DNA from: Hymenochaete sp. R1
Taxonomy: Eukaryota > Basidiomycota > Agaricomycetes > Hymenochaetales > Hymenochaetaceae
Assembly (NCBI GenBank): GCA_019400425.1
Contig: JAFREE010000149.1
Location: forward strand, 1-58,575
DNA length: 58,575 nucleotides
Direction: 5' to 3'
Positions 23,438 through 36,217 of this stretch are shown one piece after another. A program made the position numbers and the translations under genes. The number at the start of each line of letters is the position of its first letter. Position 1 is the stretch's first letter. The notes beneath the pieces were generated by a model. The model was not told where the DNA came from. It searched no databases and saw only the letters and a program-made list of their open reading frames with translations.

Positions 23438-23819
23438 CGAATGATATTTTTCATGAATATTCAAGAAATGAAACTAATAATCAAAGTTTGTGTACAGTGG
23501 TAGTAGTGAAAAATAAAAACGGAGATGGGAATAAGTTGATGAAGTCTAACAACAACAACGACGACGCCGAAGAATCAACTGCGGATAATTATGTCATACA
23601 CTTTATTACATAATCCTATGAGAATCGTGGAAGTCGCGCCCGCCAGACTCGTTCGTTCACACTCCAAAGGGGTCGTGGTCCTCAATCTCTCTCCCTCCCA
23701 CTCTCATCTCCCTCCTTGGTTATTCTCTTTTCTCCTCTTTCTCTCTTATCAAAGCCGTTGTCGGCGTAAAATCTGTCTCCAGCGTTCGAAGCGGCGCCCT
23801 CGCCACCACCGTCGTCACC
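23438..23819. other. Divergent promoter region
   Basis: Shared 5' region between the coiled-coil gene (-) and the KRE6/SKN1 gene (+). It shows pyrimidine-rich tracts near 23680-23760 on the plus side and AAT/AAC-rich sequence near 23500-23580. No reliable coding frame. Confidence 0.5.
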
Positions 23820-26009
23820 ATGTCAAACGCGCCCAGGCGGGTTCCGCCTCCCACAGTTTATTCTCAAGTCCCTTCGAGCCCACCACGTTCAAACCCCTTA
23901 AATGCGCCACTCAACGCGAATGCAAGCAGAAATGCAGGTCATGCACCAGCAGGGCAGGAGGAGACCGTACATGGTGTACAGTCGGGAACTATTGGCGCTG
24001 GTTATGGGCCTTACTCGGTCAGCAATTTCGTTTCTGTCCACTGTCTCCTTTTCATCAGCTTGACTGATCCGGTTTTCATTTATGTGTGCAGTATCGGCCT
24101 GATAGCATGCATGGCAACATGTTTAGAGAGTCCCACTTTAGTACCGCACCTTCAGAACAGTCTTCCATGACTGGCCATGAGAAGGCTGCAGTCGTAGGCG
24201 GTGCCGCTGCTACCAGTTCTATTCCACCCTATCTATGGGACGCAAAAGACCCAGATCTGGATGACCCACTACATAACCCAGACCCTATCCGTGACGCTGC
24301 ACTGGACAGGCAGTTTACTCTCTTTTCGTTGCGTGGATGGGCAAATGCTTCCGTCTTGTTCCTGATCGTAGCTGGTTTGATAACTCTTTTCATCGGTTAT
24401 CCCATCATCGCCGACGCAACCAAGACCGCTTCTAACGCCGTCGGATTCAACTTGGGAGGCATCAATGCTTCCGGTCAAGTGCCAGATCTGACGAACTTCC
24501 CGTCTATGATTGACGATGCTACACCCAAAGATGCTCAGTCAAAGAAAGGCTCCGACGGCAAGACGTACAACCTCGTTTTCTCAGATGAGTTTGAACAAGA
24601 CGGCCGAACTTTCTATCCCGGAGATGATCCTTACTGGGAAGCCATGGATTTCCACTACTGGCCGACTGGAGATTTGGGTGAGTTGTGTTCATAGTAGCTT
24701 TTGTGTGGTGTGAAATTTCTCACTGCGCATTTTTTAATAGAATGGTACGACCCGTCAGCTATCACAACTAAAGATGGCAAACTAGTTATCACGATGACGG
24801 AAACAAATAACCACGACTTGAATTTTATGAGTGGTAAGCTCCAGGTCTTGTACGATGACGTGCATTGTCGCTTATTCGGCTATTGTTAGGCATGTTGCAG
24901 AGTTGGAACAAGTTCTGCTTTACCAACGGTATCCTAGAAGTGTCTGTCAGTTTGCCAGGTGACGCCGAGACTCCTGGCTTTTGGCCTGCCGTTTGGACGA
25001 TGGGTAACTTGGGCCGGGCAGGTTATGGTGCAACGACGGACGGCATGTGGCCTTATACGTACGCCGCTTGCGACACCGGAACATTTCCTAATCAAACAGA
25101 CCCATCGGGCAACCCTGCCGCTTCTGAGGGCCTATCTTTCCTTCCCGGCCAGCGTACATCTGCTTGCTCTTGCGATGGTAGCGATCACCCTGGTCCGGAT
25201 GTTTCCACTGGCCGTGGTGTTCCCGAAATCGATGTTTTTGAAGCTCAGATCGATACTGCCGTCAGAAAGGGGCAAATGTCACAATCGTTCCAAGTTGCAC
25301 CGTTTGACATTGACTATCAATGGCATAAGGAGTCAAGTGTAACCACCATCTACGATGACAGCGTTTCCGAGTTCAACTCCTACAACGGTAGTACGATCCA
25401 GCAAGCGTGTAGTGTTTTGACGTACACCGATAGCGCGGATTATAGTGGAAATGGATTCGGAACTTATGGGTTTGAATGGTGGGGTGATGAGAATCACAGG
25501 GACCAGGGTTACATCCAATGGGAATCTAGTGGTGCACCCGCGTGGAAGGTAACCGCTGCTTCTCTTCAAGCTAACAGCGATGCCCAGATTAGTCAGCGTA
25601 TCATTCCGGAAGAACCTCATGTAAGCCTAGAAATGCCTCGATTCTGAACTTGTCACTGATTTCCTGTAATTTTGTCAAGTATATTATTATGAACTTGGGT
25701 ATGTCCCCTGGTTTCCAGGCGCAGGACTTCAAAAATATGAAATTCCCCGCGAACATGCAAGTGGACTACGTTCGTGTCTATCAGAGGGACGGTGAGGAGA
25801 ATATTGGGTGCGACCCAAAGACACGACCTACGGCCGATTATATCAATAAGTACGTATCAATGTATGCGCAGAATTTCACGGGGACTAAGTTTCTGCTCTC
25901 TTTTTTCCACTTTCTCAGTCACATCAACGCGTATACGAATCCGAATTTGACAACGTGGGAGGCTGCTGGATATAGCTTCCCTCGCAATTCGCTGTTTGAC
26001 GGGTGTTAA
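23820..26009 (+). CDS. Beta-glucan synthesis-associated protein, KRE6/SKN1 family (GH16-like)
   Basis: Type II membrane protein needed for cell-wall beta-1,6-glucan assembly; acts in the secretory pathway. Six exons (23820-24017, 24092-24677, 24741-24833, 24890-25620, 25680-25849, 25919-26009) join to 622 aa. A cytosolic, disordered N-terminus of ~145 residues precedes one transmembrane helix (ASVLFLIVAGLITLFIGYPI). The lumenal domain carries the family hallmarks YNLVFSDEFEQDGRTFYPGD, DPYWEAMDFHYWPTGDLEWY, FWPAVWTMGNLGRAGY and the GH16-type E-x-D-x-x-E site EIDVFE at about residues 405-410. The C-terminus has MQVDYVRVYQRDG and conserved Cys. Length is somewhat shorter than yeast Kre6 because of the short cytosolic tail. 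Confidence 0.95.
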
Positions 26010-26819
26010 ACCTGGAGTCAATTCATCTTTCCTCACATTTGTCGCTCCTTCACTTCATGCTGGCTGCATTGGCAATTTCCCCCTTATTACATGCATGACA
26101 ATGCATTCTTTGATCAAACAGAGCAACTTATGCTCGAGTCATAAGTATTACCCCGGAAGATTTCTATCTGGACCTTCACTCCGTACCGCCTATTCCCGCA
26201 TTCTATCATCAATCCAACTCCAGTCCATGGACTTTGCTTGACATCCTACATCACGACTCTTTCTCCTCCTTTCGTAACGTTCATTTTGCCTTGTGTTTTG
26301 CATAATTCTAGATACCGATGTCACTTCGCTTCTCCCACGTCTGTCTTCGTCGCTAAACGATGTCGTTATTATTTTTTTACTCTTCCTGCTTGTTTTTCTC
26401 CCATTTTCTCTCTCTTTCTACCATCATGACCTTGATTCTCCTCGGACACCATACGTATAGTAGCATATATTGTATTTGCTCTTCCATTACAGTGAGTCAA
26501 TGTACAGAAGCAAGAAAAGAGACTTTGTGTGATCATTTTTGTGAACCGTGAACTAGATGAAATGAGATCGACGTTTCGGCGGCACGCCTGAGGCGCTTCT
26601 TAAGACTTTATTCACGCCCAGCCAGGTTCCACCATAGTTCGTCCACGAGCTCAGCAATCACTTCGCAAGCTAGGTGTGACTTGCTTTTCAACACCTTGCA
26701 ACGCAGCGTACTTGCATGCCTATCCTTTTCTATCACCCCGTGCAATTTATCGAACTCAGAACGCGTTTGAAAGTCTTCGTTACGTGCCCTAACCTTACTA
26801 CCCGGAACCTCGCGGTATC
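26010..26819. other. Intergenic, no gene seen
   Basis: 3' flank of the KRE6/SKN1 gene and promoter of the ULP2-like gene. Pyrimidine-rich sequence to about 26420, then a GC-richer piece with the short near-palindrome GCCTGAGGCGC near 26587. No convincing ORF. Confidence 0.5.
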
Positions 26820-29800
26820 ATGTCGAGCACTTTTAACAGGACTTCGGAGCTACATGGTTTTCTCCCATCGAGTAATGGATACCTGAAGTACGTCGCTTTG
26901 GATCAATTTTGATTATGAATGATGAATTGACGTTAAATTTGTTTGGTTTGTTGTGCTACTCTTCCAGGCCCGGCCAATCCAGCACGAGTCTTTCTGAACG
27001 TAGCAGCGCGTGGTTGGGTGGTGAGAGGAACAGAATATCATCCCCAGAGGAGAGGCGGCATCGAAGATCGAATGGGGTATGTACCCTCGTGCAAGCTAAT
27101 CGATGGAATGTAGACCCTAACTAATAATTTTGACACATTGCCAACAGGGTGACGAGGCGTACCACAGTGGTACAAACCCGTACAGTCGCTTGACTAGCAA
27201 TAACAATCTTGGTAGCAGACAGGGAACATCTAGAGGATATGCACAACGCAATTCGCATAACCCTGTGGCATCTAGGACGATTACAAGTATGCCTGACCGT
27301 AAGGGAAAACGTAAGAGAGAGGGCGACCGCTTCGAGGACGATGGCACAGGCAGGCCGGCGGTGCAGTCGAAGTACTTCTCGGAACAAGGAGCAGGCTCGA
27401 CCTCGACCTCAGGGCTATACTTGAACACCGTTCCGAGGATTGAGAATGGTTCGGACGGGAGAGGGAATGTTATTTCGCATAATGTTTCGACGGGTGGACC
27501 TTGGTCGGGGGTAGCGGCGGCCCCAAGGCGCACTAATGGGGCAGAAGTCAGAGGGCGTAATAGAGGGCTCGCGTTGTTAGATGCTGAAGTTCAGGAGCCA
27601 TCCAGTACAAGACCAAGCACGAGTTATACCAGAATCAGGGCCGAGGACGGACATGGATCACTTCGGAGGCCCTCTTCTCCTCCAACTTCTGGAATTATCG
27701 ACGTCGATATGGATGATGTCGATATGGGCGTGCCCGTCCCTCGAAAGGGCGCACCCGTGGGTATTGATCGAAACAATGGGGTCGCTACATTTTTATCGGA
27801 GACCTTACACGAACGATTGGACATTGATGCACCTGATCATAACCACGACTTTCGTTCTCATTCGGTGAGAGCCCCAGTTCTGAATGACCGTAGCAAGGAT
27901 GCGCCGCTTCATGGAGGAGTGTGGCGGAAAGCGCAAATGTACGAGGAACGGGAGAAATCGTCGAAGCCGCAAACAAACGCGAATACGGTGGATCAAAGAA
28001 GGGTCCAATCACAGTCGCAACTGATCGAAAACAAACCGAGCCTTGCTGTGTATCTTTTGGACGAGGAAGCTGCAGATGGGGATGACGCAGTAGAGATTTC
28101 TAACGGGATTCCTGAACAGCTTGACCGTGGGATCGGGTATTCTTCAAGACGAGACCCTACCTTGCCTGACCACAACAAGGATTCTCCCAACCACGAGCAG
28201 GCACACGAGCACCGGGATCAACCATTGAAGGTGAGAAAGAAAGGGAATGATCGGAGAAGGATCGAGGCACCTCACTCGCACCTAAACCAAAACAAAACAG
28301 ACTCTACTCTACATCGTATGAGCGAGGAGCTTTTAATCTCGGATGAAATTGAGGCGATAGAGGACCCCAATGACTTTGCTGAGCTGCCGAAACTTCCCAC
28401 AGGACCATCGGTTCAGACTCGTATTACATCGTTCACGCGAGGCGGCCCTAGCAGTACGTCAACAAGGGGAACGCTTCAGCTACGAGGGAATAAGGACCGA
28501 GGGAGGATAGATGACTTGAATACGGTAGGCCCGAAGAAACCGTCCAAGATCAGTTCGATGAGGGCCAAGAATGGAAATAACCCTGTATGCAGGTCATTTG
28601 CCCCCTCTGTTTCTTACTGCTCACGTTTCTAATTAAGGTGCAAAAGCCGACCGCTCTGAGAGGTACCCAGCGAGATTCGAAAGCGACATCAAAGACTCCC
28701 TATAAAACTGATAGTCAGACAGAAAAAGATATACATCTGCCTGTCGAGTCGTTCGTCTGGGGAATGGACATCAAGCAAAGCAATACTCCTGACAGTATCC
28801 ATTCCCCATACTGGTTGATCTATTCAAAAGATGATTCGGTGATCAGTGTGAAGGAGCGTCCAAGCAATGCATCGACAAAACCGCTATATAGTATCGCTTT
28901 GAAAGGAGTGCAAATCGATCGTTTGACGGTACGTTTAAGTTCGTTCGGTTTATGAATGATTTGTGAATTTCCGTTTCACTTTGAAGGTCTCAGACGACGT
29001 TATAGACAAGATTTTAAGAATTGAATTCCCTACGCCAAAGGATGATACGAGTACGTTTAGTTTGTATTTTCATGGGAAAGGGACCCTGAAATTTTGTATA
29101 GATGATGTCGCCAGTGTTGGCCTTTGTTTCAAATTCTGCGAACGGGAGGGGAATATGAATCAGTATGCGGACGTAGTGACTCTGCTGCAGAAGTTACATG
29201 TACGATTACTTGATCGACTTGTGTAAGCCCTCGCATCTCCGTCTTTATTTTCTTCATTCTGAATTCGATGTCCGATAGAGGAAGTGGCGTCATGGCGTGC
29301 TATCAGACTGCAAAAAATGCTTCGTCGTGGCTTTCGAATCATTATCGTCGAACTAATGACTCAGATTCAAAGCCGAAATCTCCACGGTTATCATCTGGAG
29401 CGAATAGCGGACCATTAGCGCAAGAGAACAGGGACAGACCTTCTCGCTCACCTTCGGAAAAGTAAGTCTGCTAGCCATAATTTTCAATGAGCGGTAACCT
29501 GACCTTTACAGTTTAAAGGCTTCGCAAGACGACGAGAAGGCTGAGCTTGTCGTGGCTTCTGCCAGTCGGCGTTCGACGCGCCAATCTACGGCTGAAGAGA
29601 AGAAAGAACCGGATAATTCAGGCGAAGTGTAAGATATCTAGAGTCTTCGTTATACTGTGTCGGGTCTTTCTGATGCTTTCATAGCATACTCGTCTATCCT
29701 CACACAGGGCCGAGCACGGTTCATGTCACGAGAGGCGACTTAAGGCGATTAAACGAAGATGAGTTCTTGAACGATACAATCATCGAACTCGGATTCAAGT

Positions 29801-31999
29801 AATGGCATTCCCCGCATTCCCAAGTTTCTCTTCTAAACATCAATTTTTGTCTTAAGGTTCCTTTTGCACGACCTGCGACAAGACCGACCAGATATAGTTG
29901 ACGACGTGCACGTTTTTAGCTCATTTTTCTTCAAGAAACTCGCGAACCGCAGTCATAAAACGTGGGTATTCTATACCCTCTATTCATTTTCTGTGCTCAG
30001 TTCAATCGTGGCTGGTTTCAAGCCCCGAAGCAGAACACAATAGCGTTCGCAAGTGGACGGCCAAGGTCGACATCTTCATGAAGAAGTTTATCCTTGTACC
30101 TATCAACGAGAAGTATGGCTGTCTCTTGCAAATCTCTTCAACGATGCTAACTATCAGACTAGCCTCCATTGGTATCTAGCCATAATTTATCGTCCTGGGC
30201 ATATCTTAGATCCACCACCTCCCAAAACGCCGCCTCGAACATCAAAGCGGGTGTCCAACGCCGCTTCGCCAAAGCGGGCCGGACCGCTAAAAAGAGGGAT
30301 CACATTAGAGGAGAAATCTCAGGCCGAAAGATCTCCGGAAGCAGCTTCAACGAGGGACGAAGTGGAAGAGATAGAGAAACTACTTCTGGTAGGTGCAAAC
30401 GAGGTTACAGACGATCTTCGTTCCTGTTCATTGGAGGACAAGAAAGTAGATATGGCCGAGAAACAGGGAATGCAATCCCCTGGGTCAGCAGGGACCATTT
30501 TTAATATGCCAAAACGTCGCCGCCAAAGTCCAATCATTGTCACATCTAGTTCTACCTCAAAACCCAACGAGATAGTGGACATTGACGAATCGGATAGATC
30601 GACGGAATTGATTGGTGGCGGGCCTGGTATCCCCAATGATGGCATCGTCGAAGACTCCTGTAGTGAAGAGGAGGAGGATGAGATCGACCAGTTGCAGTCG
30701 GATAGCTATCCAGGACCCCACACAGCCCCGTCGACGTCAACATCTACCGGTCCGTCGAAAGACGTATCCCCAGTTCCCCACAACGACATCCAGATGGACA
30801 TTGATAGCCATTCCACCAACAATATCATGGAAACGGAGTCACACGGATATTCTGTTGACGAAACTATGTCGATGGACGAGCTCATTTCCGACTTCGACGA
30901 CGAACGGGCTAAAGAACCTGTACGAAATACTCCGGTCAGTTCAAACGGTACACCTTCGATGTCCTTTTATGCGTCGCTGCCGAAGCCAAAGAAGGTTTAC
31001 CTTTCGAGGGAGCGGCACCTACCTGCGGACCAAATCAGTGTTAGCGTTAGTGAAGGTCCTGATGAGCTCGATCTTATCGGCACGGAGGGAGCGGGTGAAG
31101 AGGGCGAACGAGTCACGATGGACCTAACGGCGGATCCTGAGCCAGAAATACCCAGGTTTGTTATATTCTATTTTCCTTCTTCTTTGAAGATTGTGCTTAT
31201 CTGCCTGTTACGACTTCACTCGTTATAGGACATACATTTTCGGCCTCGACTCTCTCGGGAGCAACCATCCTAGGGCACTTTCACGTCTGAATAACTACCT
31301 TCAGATGGAGGCGAGGGACAAGAAGGGCATTCAAGAGCCCAGCTCTGCAATCACAAAGAAGCTGCAAGTTCCAACGCAGCCGAATTACAGCGATTGCGGG
31401 CTATACCTCCTACACTTCGCGCGAATATTCTTGTTGGATCCGGAGAAATTCAAGAACATGAGTCTGGTGAAATTTCCTTTCCTCTTTCATCTGTTGTACT
31501 ACGACTGAAACGAAAGTGTGCATGTGTGTCTTAGGCATCGAAGAAGTTGCTCAAGGCCGAAATCGCAGAAGCATGGCAAGACGAACTCGTTAGGGACATG
31601 CGTCAAAGTATGCGGGAACGGATTATGCGCGAGTCTGAGATCTGGAAACAAACACGCGTCGAGAAGGCGAAGGAGAAGGAGAAGGACGGTGAGAAAGAGA
31701 AGGAACCTGCTGACTCCAGTGCCGAAAGCAAGAGCAGGGAAGTAAGCAGCGTACCGCCTGATGAAGCAGTAGAAAACGCGGAAGCGAACGCGGTTTCTAA
31801 GGGCAAGGGGCCGGTAGCTGCTGCTGCTGCTGCTATTGTTACGACAGCTACGAACGCACCCACGAAGGAAGTAGCGGCTGAGATCTCGGACGACGACGAG
31901 GTTCAGATATGCGGGGTGAGCAACCCAGGTGCTGAGAAGGCGAAGGAGAAAGCGAGGGGAAGCGAGAGGAGGAAGGGAAGGGCGTCGAGGCTGAGATGA
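26820..31999 (+). CDS. SUMO-specific cysteine protease, Ulp2/SENP6-7 type (C48)
   Basis: Removes SUMO, chiefly poly-SUMO chains, from nuclear proteins. Thirteen exons join in frame to 1474 aa: 26820-26887, 26968-27076, 27148-28584, 28638-28928, 28987-29222, 29279-29461, 29512-29628, 29685-29798, 29857-29961, 30044-30112, 30163-31155, 31229-31466, 31535-31999. A long disordered N-terminus precedes a region with SPYWLIYSKDDSVISVKE (about 650). The protease domain begins near 835 (RRLNEDEFLNDTIIELGFKF). Catalytic residues by position: His about 912 in NLHWYLAIIY, Asp about 1248 in FGLDSLG, oxyanion Gln about 1291 and nucleophile Cys about 1297 in QPNYSDCGLYLL. An acidic/Ser-rich insert of ~320 residues separates His from Asp, as in Ulp2/SENP6/SENP7. 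The tail is Lys/Glu-rich. Confidence 0.93.
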
Positions 32000-33408
32000 T
32001 AAGGTCAAAGAGAAGGGGAGGATGACTGGTGTTGGTGTGTGAGTTGGTGACAATATTGGCAATATGATATCCTAGGGCTTCCATCCCGTAATTCAGTAAA
32101 GTTTTTTCCTTCCTCTTTTGCCATGATTTACAAGGTTTTTTTATTAGTGACGTCCCTAGAAATCCTTATTCTTTTCGTTGCTTTCATCGTGTATCTATGC
32201 ATTATGCATTTCGCTTTTCACTGTGCAGCCCCCTTTCGCCTCGGCCCAATTTTCCGATTCCAGCCAACAAGTTTCTGAACATTTTCGATATTATTATCGT
32301 TATCATCCTGACTTTTTTCGATTATTTTCATTCAGAGTCTTACACCGTATCGGACTGCGTACCCATATCTAAGTCGCTGCAATCATCGATCTTATGTTTT
32401 TATGGTTCACTAAGTATAACAAACGAGTCTCTCAAATTCTCATAATTATATGTATAAGTACTATTAAAATTAAGTTTCTATCCCTCCTTCAATGACTTCA
32501 CCCCCTCCTCCTGGCTGCATCTCTGACCGGTGACTATACGCAGTCAAGTCTTTCTCAAAACAACCACGTTCGACGAAGACACTGCTCACTCATGCGGAAG
32601 GGCTAAACAGTAAAACAAAGAAAAAGTGGGTATTAATTTCTATATTTATTCCAGAGCAGAGAGCATTGCGTTGCGTTGCGAGCGTGACAAGCAAGAATTT
32701 GTCTGGGTATGTGACAGTAATCGATAGGGATAGGGATAGGGATAGGGACGGAGAGGCTGACGAGATGGGGATTCGGGTGAGGAGCTACGAGACGAGAATG
32801 ATACGTAGGAAAACTCGGAAGGGGGAGGGGGAACCGGGGAACATACACTCGTGAACGCAAGAAAGGGGAAGGTACGAAAAGCTACGGGACATCTGAATGA
32901 CTACCGCACAATGCAGAGCACTCGTCAAGAAAGAAAGAAAGAGAAAAGAAAACAAGCGATGAATGGTATCCTCAAGAAAGATCAAAATGACAGATGGCAG
33001 GAGAGATTGAGGCTGAGATAGATGGGGTTCGTTCTCGTGAAAAAAAAACCTTCCGGATAGGGATCAAAAAAAACGACGACAAAAGGTATAATACAAGGAA
33101 GCAGGAGAGCAAAGGGAAAGGGGGGATGTGTTGATCCAAGAGATAAAAAAGTGGTATGCGTGAGCGGAAAGTTGGAAAAAGCGAGCAGTAAAGAATGGAC
33201 AGGGACAGTCTGCGATTTTATGCGTCTGTGCTTCGGCACAGTTTCAAAATGCAGGTGTCCCAAGGGTAACCAGCGTAGAAGCGAACCAACCATTGTCTGG
33301 GAAATATTCAGCCTTCCAAACAGGCGGAAAAGAAGGCCGTAGACGGTCGATTCCGACTTCTCTTTCGCTGTACAGAGGTTCGCCGACACCTCGATCGACT
33401 GACCAAAA
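32000..33408. other. Intergenic; simple repeats, no gene
   Basis: This 1.4-kb gap lies between the convergent ULP2-like gene (+) and the single-pass membrane gene (-). It includes GATAGG repeated four times at about 32721-32748, purine-rich tracts on the plus strand near 32920-33130, and A-runs at 33042 and 33066. Open frames of 60-170 aa are low-complexity and show no domain. Confidence 0.5.
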
Positions 33409-34669
33409 TTAAGGCAACCTCCGCTTGCTCCGCAAATGACGTTTCGCAGTGGACGAATTCGAGCTCGCGCTCCTCGCCCCCGCCTTGTGCACGACACTGA
33501 AGCCGATCGGTGTCGGTTCTGGCATGGCTAATGGATTCGGGTCCGGATTGGCATTGGCATACGCAAACGCGAACGGATCCGGGTCTGGTTCTGCCCATCT
33601 TCTCGCGACCGTGTTCGTCGGTGACACGCCGACAGACGTTGTCGGGCTGCCATGCGCGTCTGTCGTCGTGATACGGACACTGAAGCCTTGGTTCTCACTG
33701 CCTCCCAGTGCTTTCGGCGAAGAAGACGAGGTCGAATTGTGTGAGATGTAGATTCCAAAGCCAATCGCGCCGCCGATGATGATGAGCAAAAGGACGCCAA
33801 TGATCCAGACGAGACGGGACATAGACGAGGACCTATTCTGGGTTTTCTCGAGCCAGGAACTACATACGAGACGCGTCAGTAGTGTAAGACAAATGATGAT
33901 AATAAATTATGCAGAAAATGGCAAACCTTGTATTCTTCCTGCCACCTTCTTCTTTGACAACCATGCTAAACCGACGCCAGAATTCGTCGCCCTTCTGTCC
34001 ACGCCTTCCAAGCGGGATATCCTCGTTCCCACCACGCATAATCGTATCTGATTCGAACTTGACGTCAGCTGGTTTCGGGGGCCGTGCGAAGGCGGGCGTG
34101 ATGGGCGTGGAAGGCGGCTGGAGTGGATGGGGAGAGTTGGGCATAGAGGGAGAGGAAAGCGGCGCTCCGCCTCGCTGCTGCATCTGAGGTTGACCTTGAT
34201 GACGGGGCTGACCGTAGGGCGTTGCAGCTGGCTCGGGCAGAGTGATACCACTGACAGGCGCCGCGTAGCCGGGCTTGGGAGCGACGATGCCAACATTCCC
34301 AGAGCCAGGGGTTAGAGAAGGAGGCGGGGGAAGCTTCTCATCGGAGAATGAGTGCTTCATGTCAGTTTGGTGAATCGCGATCGTTTCGTCGTCTGAATCG
34401 TCCAAGTCGCCGTTGAGAAGGTCGGCGCCAAGGTCGCCATAGCCAGACTGGCGATTCTTCTCGTCTAAGTAGTTATCATACCTAAGAAAAGCAAATAAAA
34501 CACGTAAATTTGACTTGATGAAAACGAATTACGCGGGTAAATAGAAGATAAAAATAGGAATTGATACTCACACGTTATAGGCCGAGGTTGGACGGTTTTG
34601 CTGAGGCTCTGGCTGCCTCAGACGGCGAACGGGAGCGTTGAAGGAATTGTCATATGCAGAATCAGGCAT
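33409..34669 (-). CDS. Single-pass membrane protein, fungal hypothetical
   Basis: Three exons (34669-34572, 34481-33927, 33859-33409) join in frame to 367 aa. A ~215-residue N-terminal part is disordered and Pro/Gln/Gly-rich (SDEKLPPPPSLTPG, PYGQPRHQGQPQMQQRGG) with an acidic DLDDSDDETIA. One hydrophobic helix follows (LVWIIGVLLLIIIGGAIGFG), then a Ser/Thr-rich C-terminal segment ending in Arg/Lys (AKRHLRSKRRLP). The layout suggests a membrane-anchored protein with a long cytosolic or lumenal disordered arm; function unknown. The start at 34669 is chosen because the upstream ATG at 34721 runs into a stop after 16 codons. That short frame reads as if it belonged to this protein (MANPNGPIYGRPPF), see findings. 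Confidence 0.78.
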
Positions 34670-36217
34670 GTCAGTAGCGAAAGGAGGGCGACCATAGATA
34701 GGACCGTTTGGGTTTGCCATTGGAAAGGACCGAGGGGGTGGTTATACTTCGAGCTGTGATAGGGAGTTCTTTGTCCTTTTCTTTCGAGAGAAAAAAAGAG
34801 AGAGAAAAGGGACGAGGAGAGCTCCTGATGGCGAGAGAGAAAAGAGCGTTGTTGAAAAAAGAGTGGACGCCCGACGATGGAGGCGAAGGGGAGAGGAGTG
34901 GTGAGGAAGAAAGGAGAGGGACGAGGAGAAGAGCTGAGTAGGGAAGGAGACGAGAGAAGCAAGTCAAGTTAAGCGAGGCGGTCCGTTCGTTCAACGCGAT
35001 TCGCTCATCCCAGCCGATATCCATATAAAGTATGTTTTACTCACGGTAGATGCGCCGATCAGCGTAATCACGTAATGCTCTTTGACATGTTATCTCGCCT
35101 TTGCTCATTTAGGCAGGTAGTTCTCACAAACGAGACGTGCCAAGTTCTCTCTCTTTCCTTTTATCTCCATCCTCCTCTAAACTCTCGACATCAATATTGT
35201 TCTTCCTAGCAAGTATCTCAGATATCCAAAGGTTGACCGAAAAAGAACGACTCTAGCACGCTGAGAAAATGCTACCATAAAAGGCAGCGACGCCCTTGCA
35301 TATGGTCATCATGATTCCCTTTGTCTGATGTCTCTTTTTCTTCAATCTCTCTCTCAACGACTATTCGTAGTAAACCTCCAGCTTATCTCTCCGGTGTGCA
35401 TGCTTTTCATCCAGCAAACATTGATACATGCCTTAGGGCTGTGCTACCTTTGAGGACCTGATGCGCCTTGACTTCTTAACTTGTCATTGTCGGTGTCTGC
35501 TCGGTTTTCGCGTGTTAGCCACCCCAATCACGCCAGTATTTGGAACATGAACTTCCGACTATTTCCAGATTCTGCACCGCAGCCTCAATCTCGGCTTCGA
35601 TCACACATTTGTAGCGTGTCTGTCTCATGGATCTAATCAGCATGCCCTCGACACCAAAAACAAAACCGACTGCCGTCCTCGCCATGGATCAAGCCGCCCA
35701 AGCTTTGGTTTGATCTTTGATCTTGAACAAAGCATGAACTCCGTCCGCAGCCCAGCTTGTTGTTATTGTCCTATAGACGACTTTCTGACTACCCGACGAA
35801 GCCGAGCATTTAATTTCAACGTTGCCGTCCACAAATGATCTCTGCCGACAAACTCATTTCGGTCTCGGAGGCAAAATATCCGTACGTCGCCGTAGACACG
35901 AGTCTCGAACGTGTATGTACGTACTATGTTCTCCACCTTCTTCTGCAGACGTGCATATATGCATATGGGAACAGTAGGACTGGAACATCACAGAACGCGC
36001 CCTGTACTGCCTTGCCAGCTCGTTACCTCGTGTCCGTCGCTGATTACCGCGCGAAACTCCTCTCCGGCGTCACGTATATGAACTCGACGGATCCTACCGC
36101 AAAAATCTTCACGTCCTTTTCTCTCGAGCAACTACCTACCAGCCAACTGACCCAATCTCGTCTGCCCGTTTGTCGCTGAACAATTTCCCTGAGGAACGCC
36201 AACGACGACGCAGCGCC
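34670..36217. other. Divergent intergenic region
   Basis: Holds the promoters of the single-pass membrane gene (-) and the four-helix membrane gene (+). Near 34760-34960 there is a purine-rich tract on the plus strand (pyrimidine-rich on the minus strand), as expected just upstream of the minus-strand gene. From 35000 to 36200 no protein-like frame is seen; the small ORF at 35835-36179 is composition-poor. Confidence 0.5.

Noticed and set aside
31499..32062. 187-aa minus-strand ORF rich in Leu, Arg and Ser
   Set aside because: Antisense to the Lys/Glu-rich last exon of the ULP2-like gene; composition is a by-product of that exon.
32721..32748. GATAGG repeats as a telomere-like sequence
   Set aside because: Only four units, internal to the window, and not the TTAGGG type of fungal telomeres; treated as a simple repeat.
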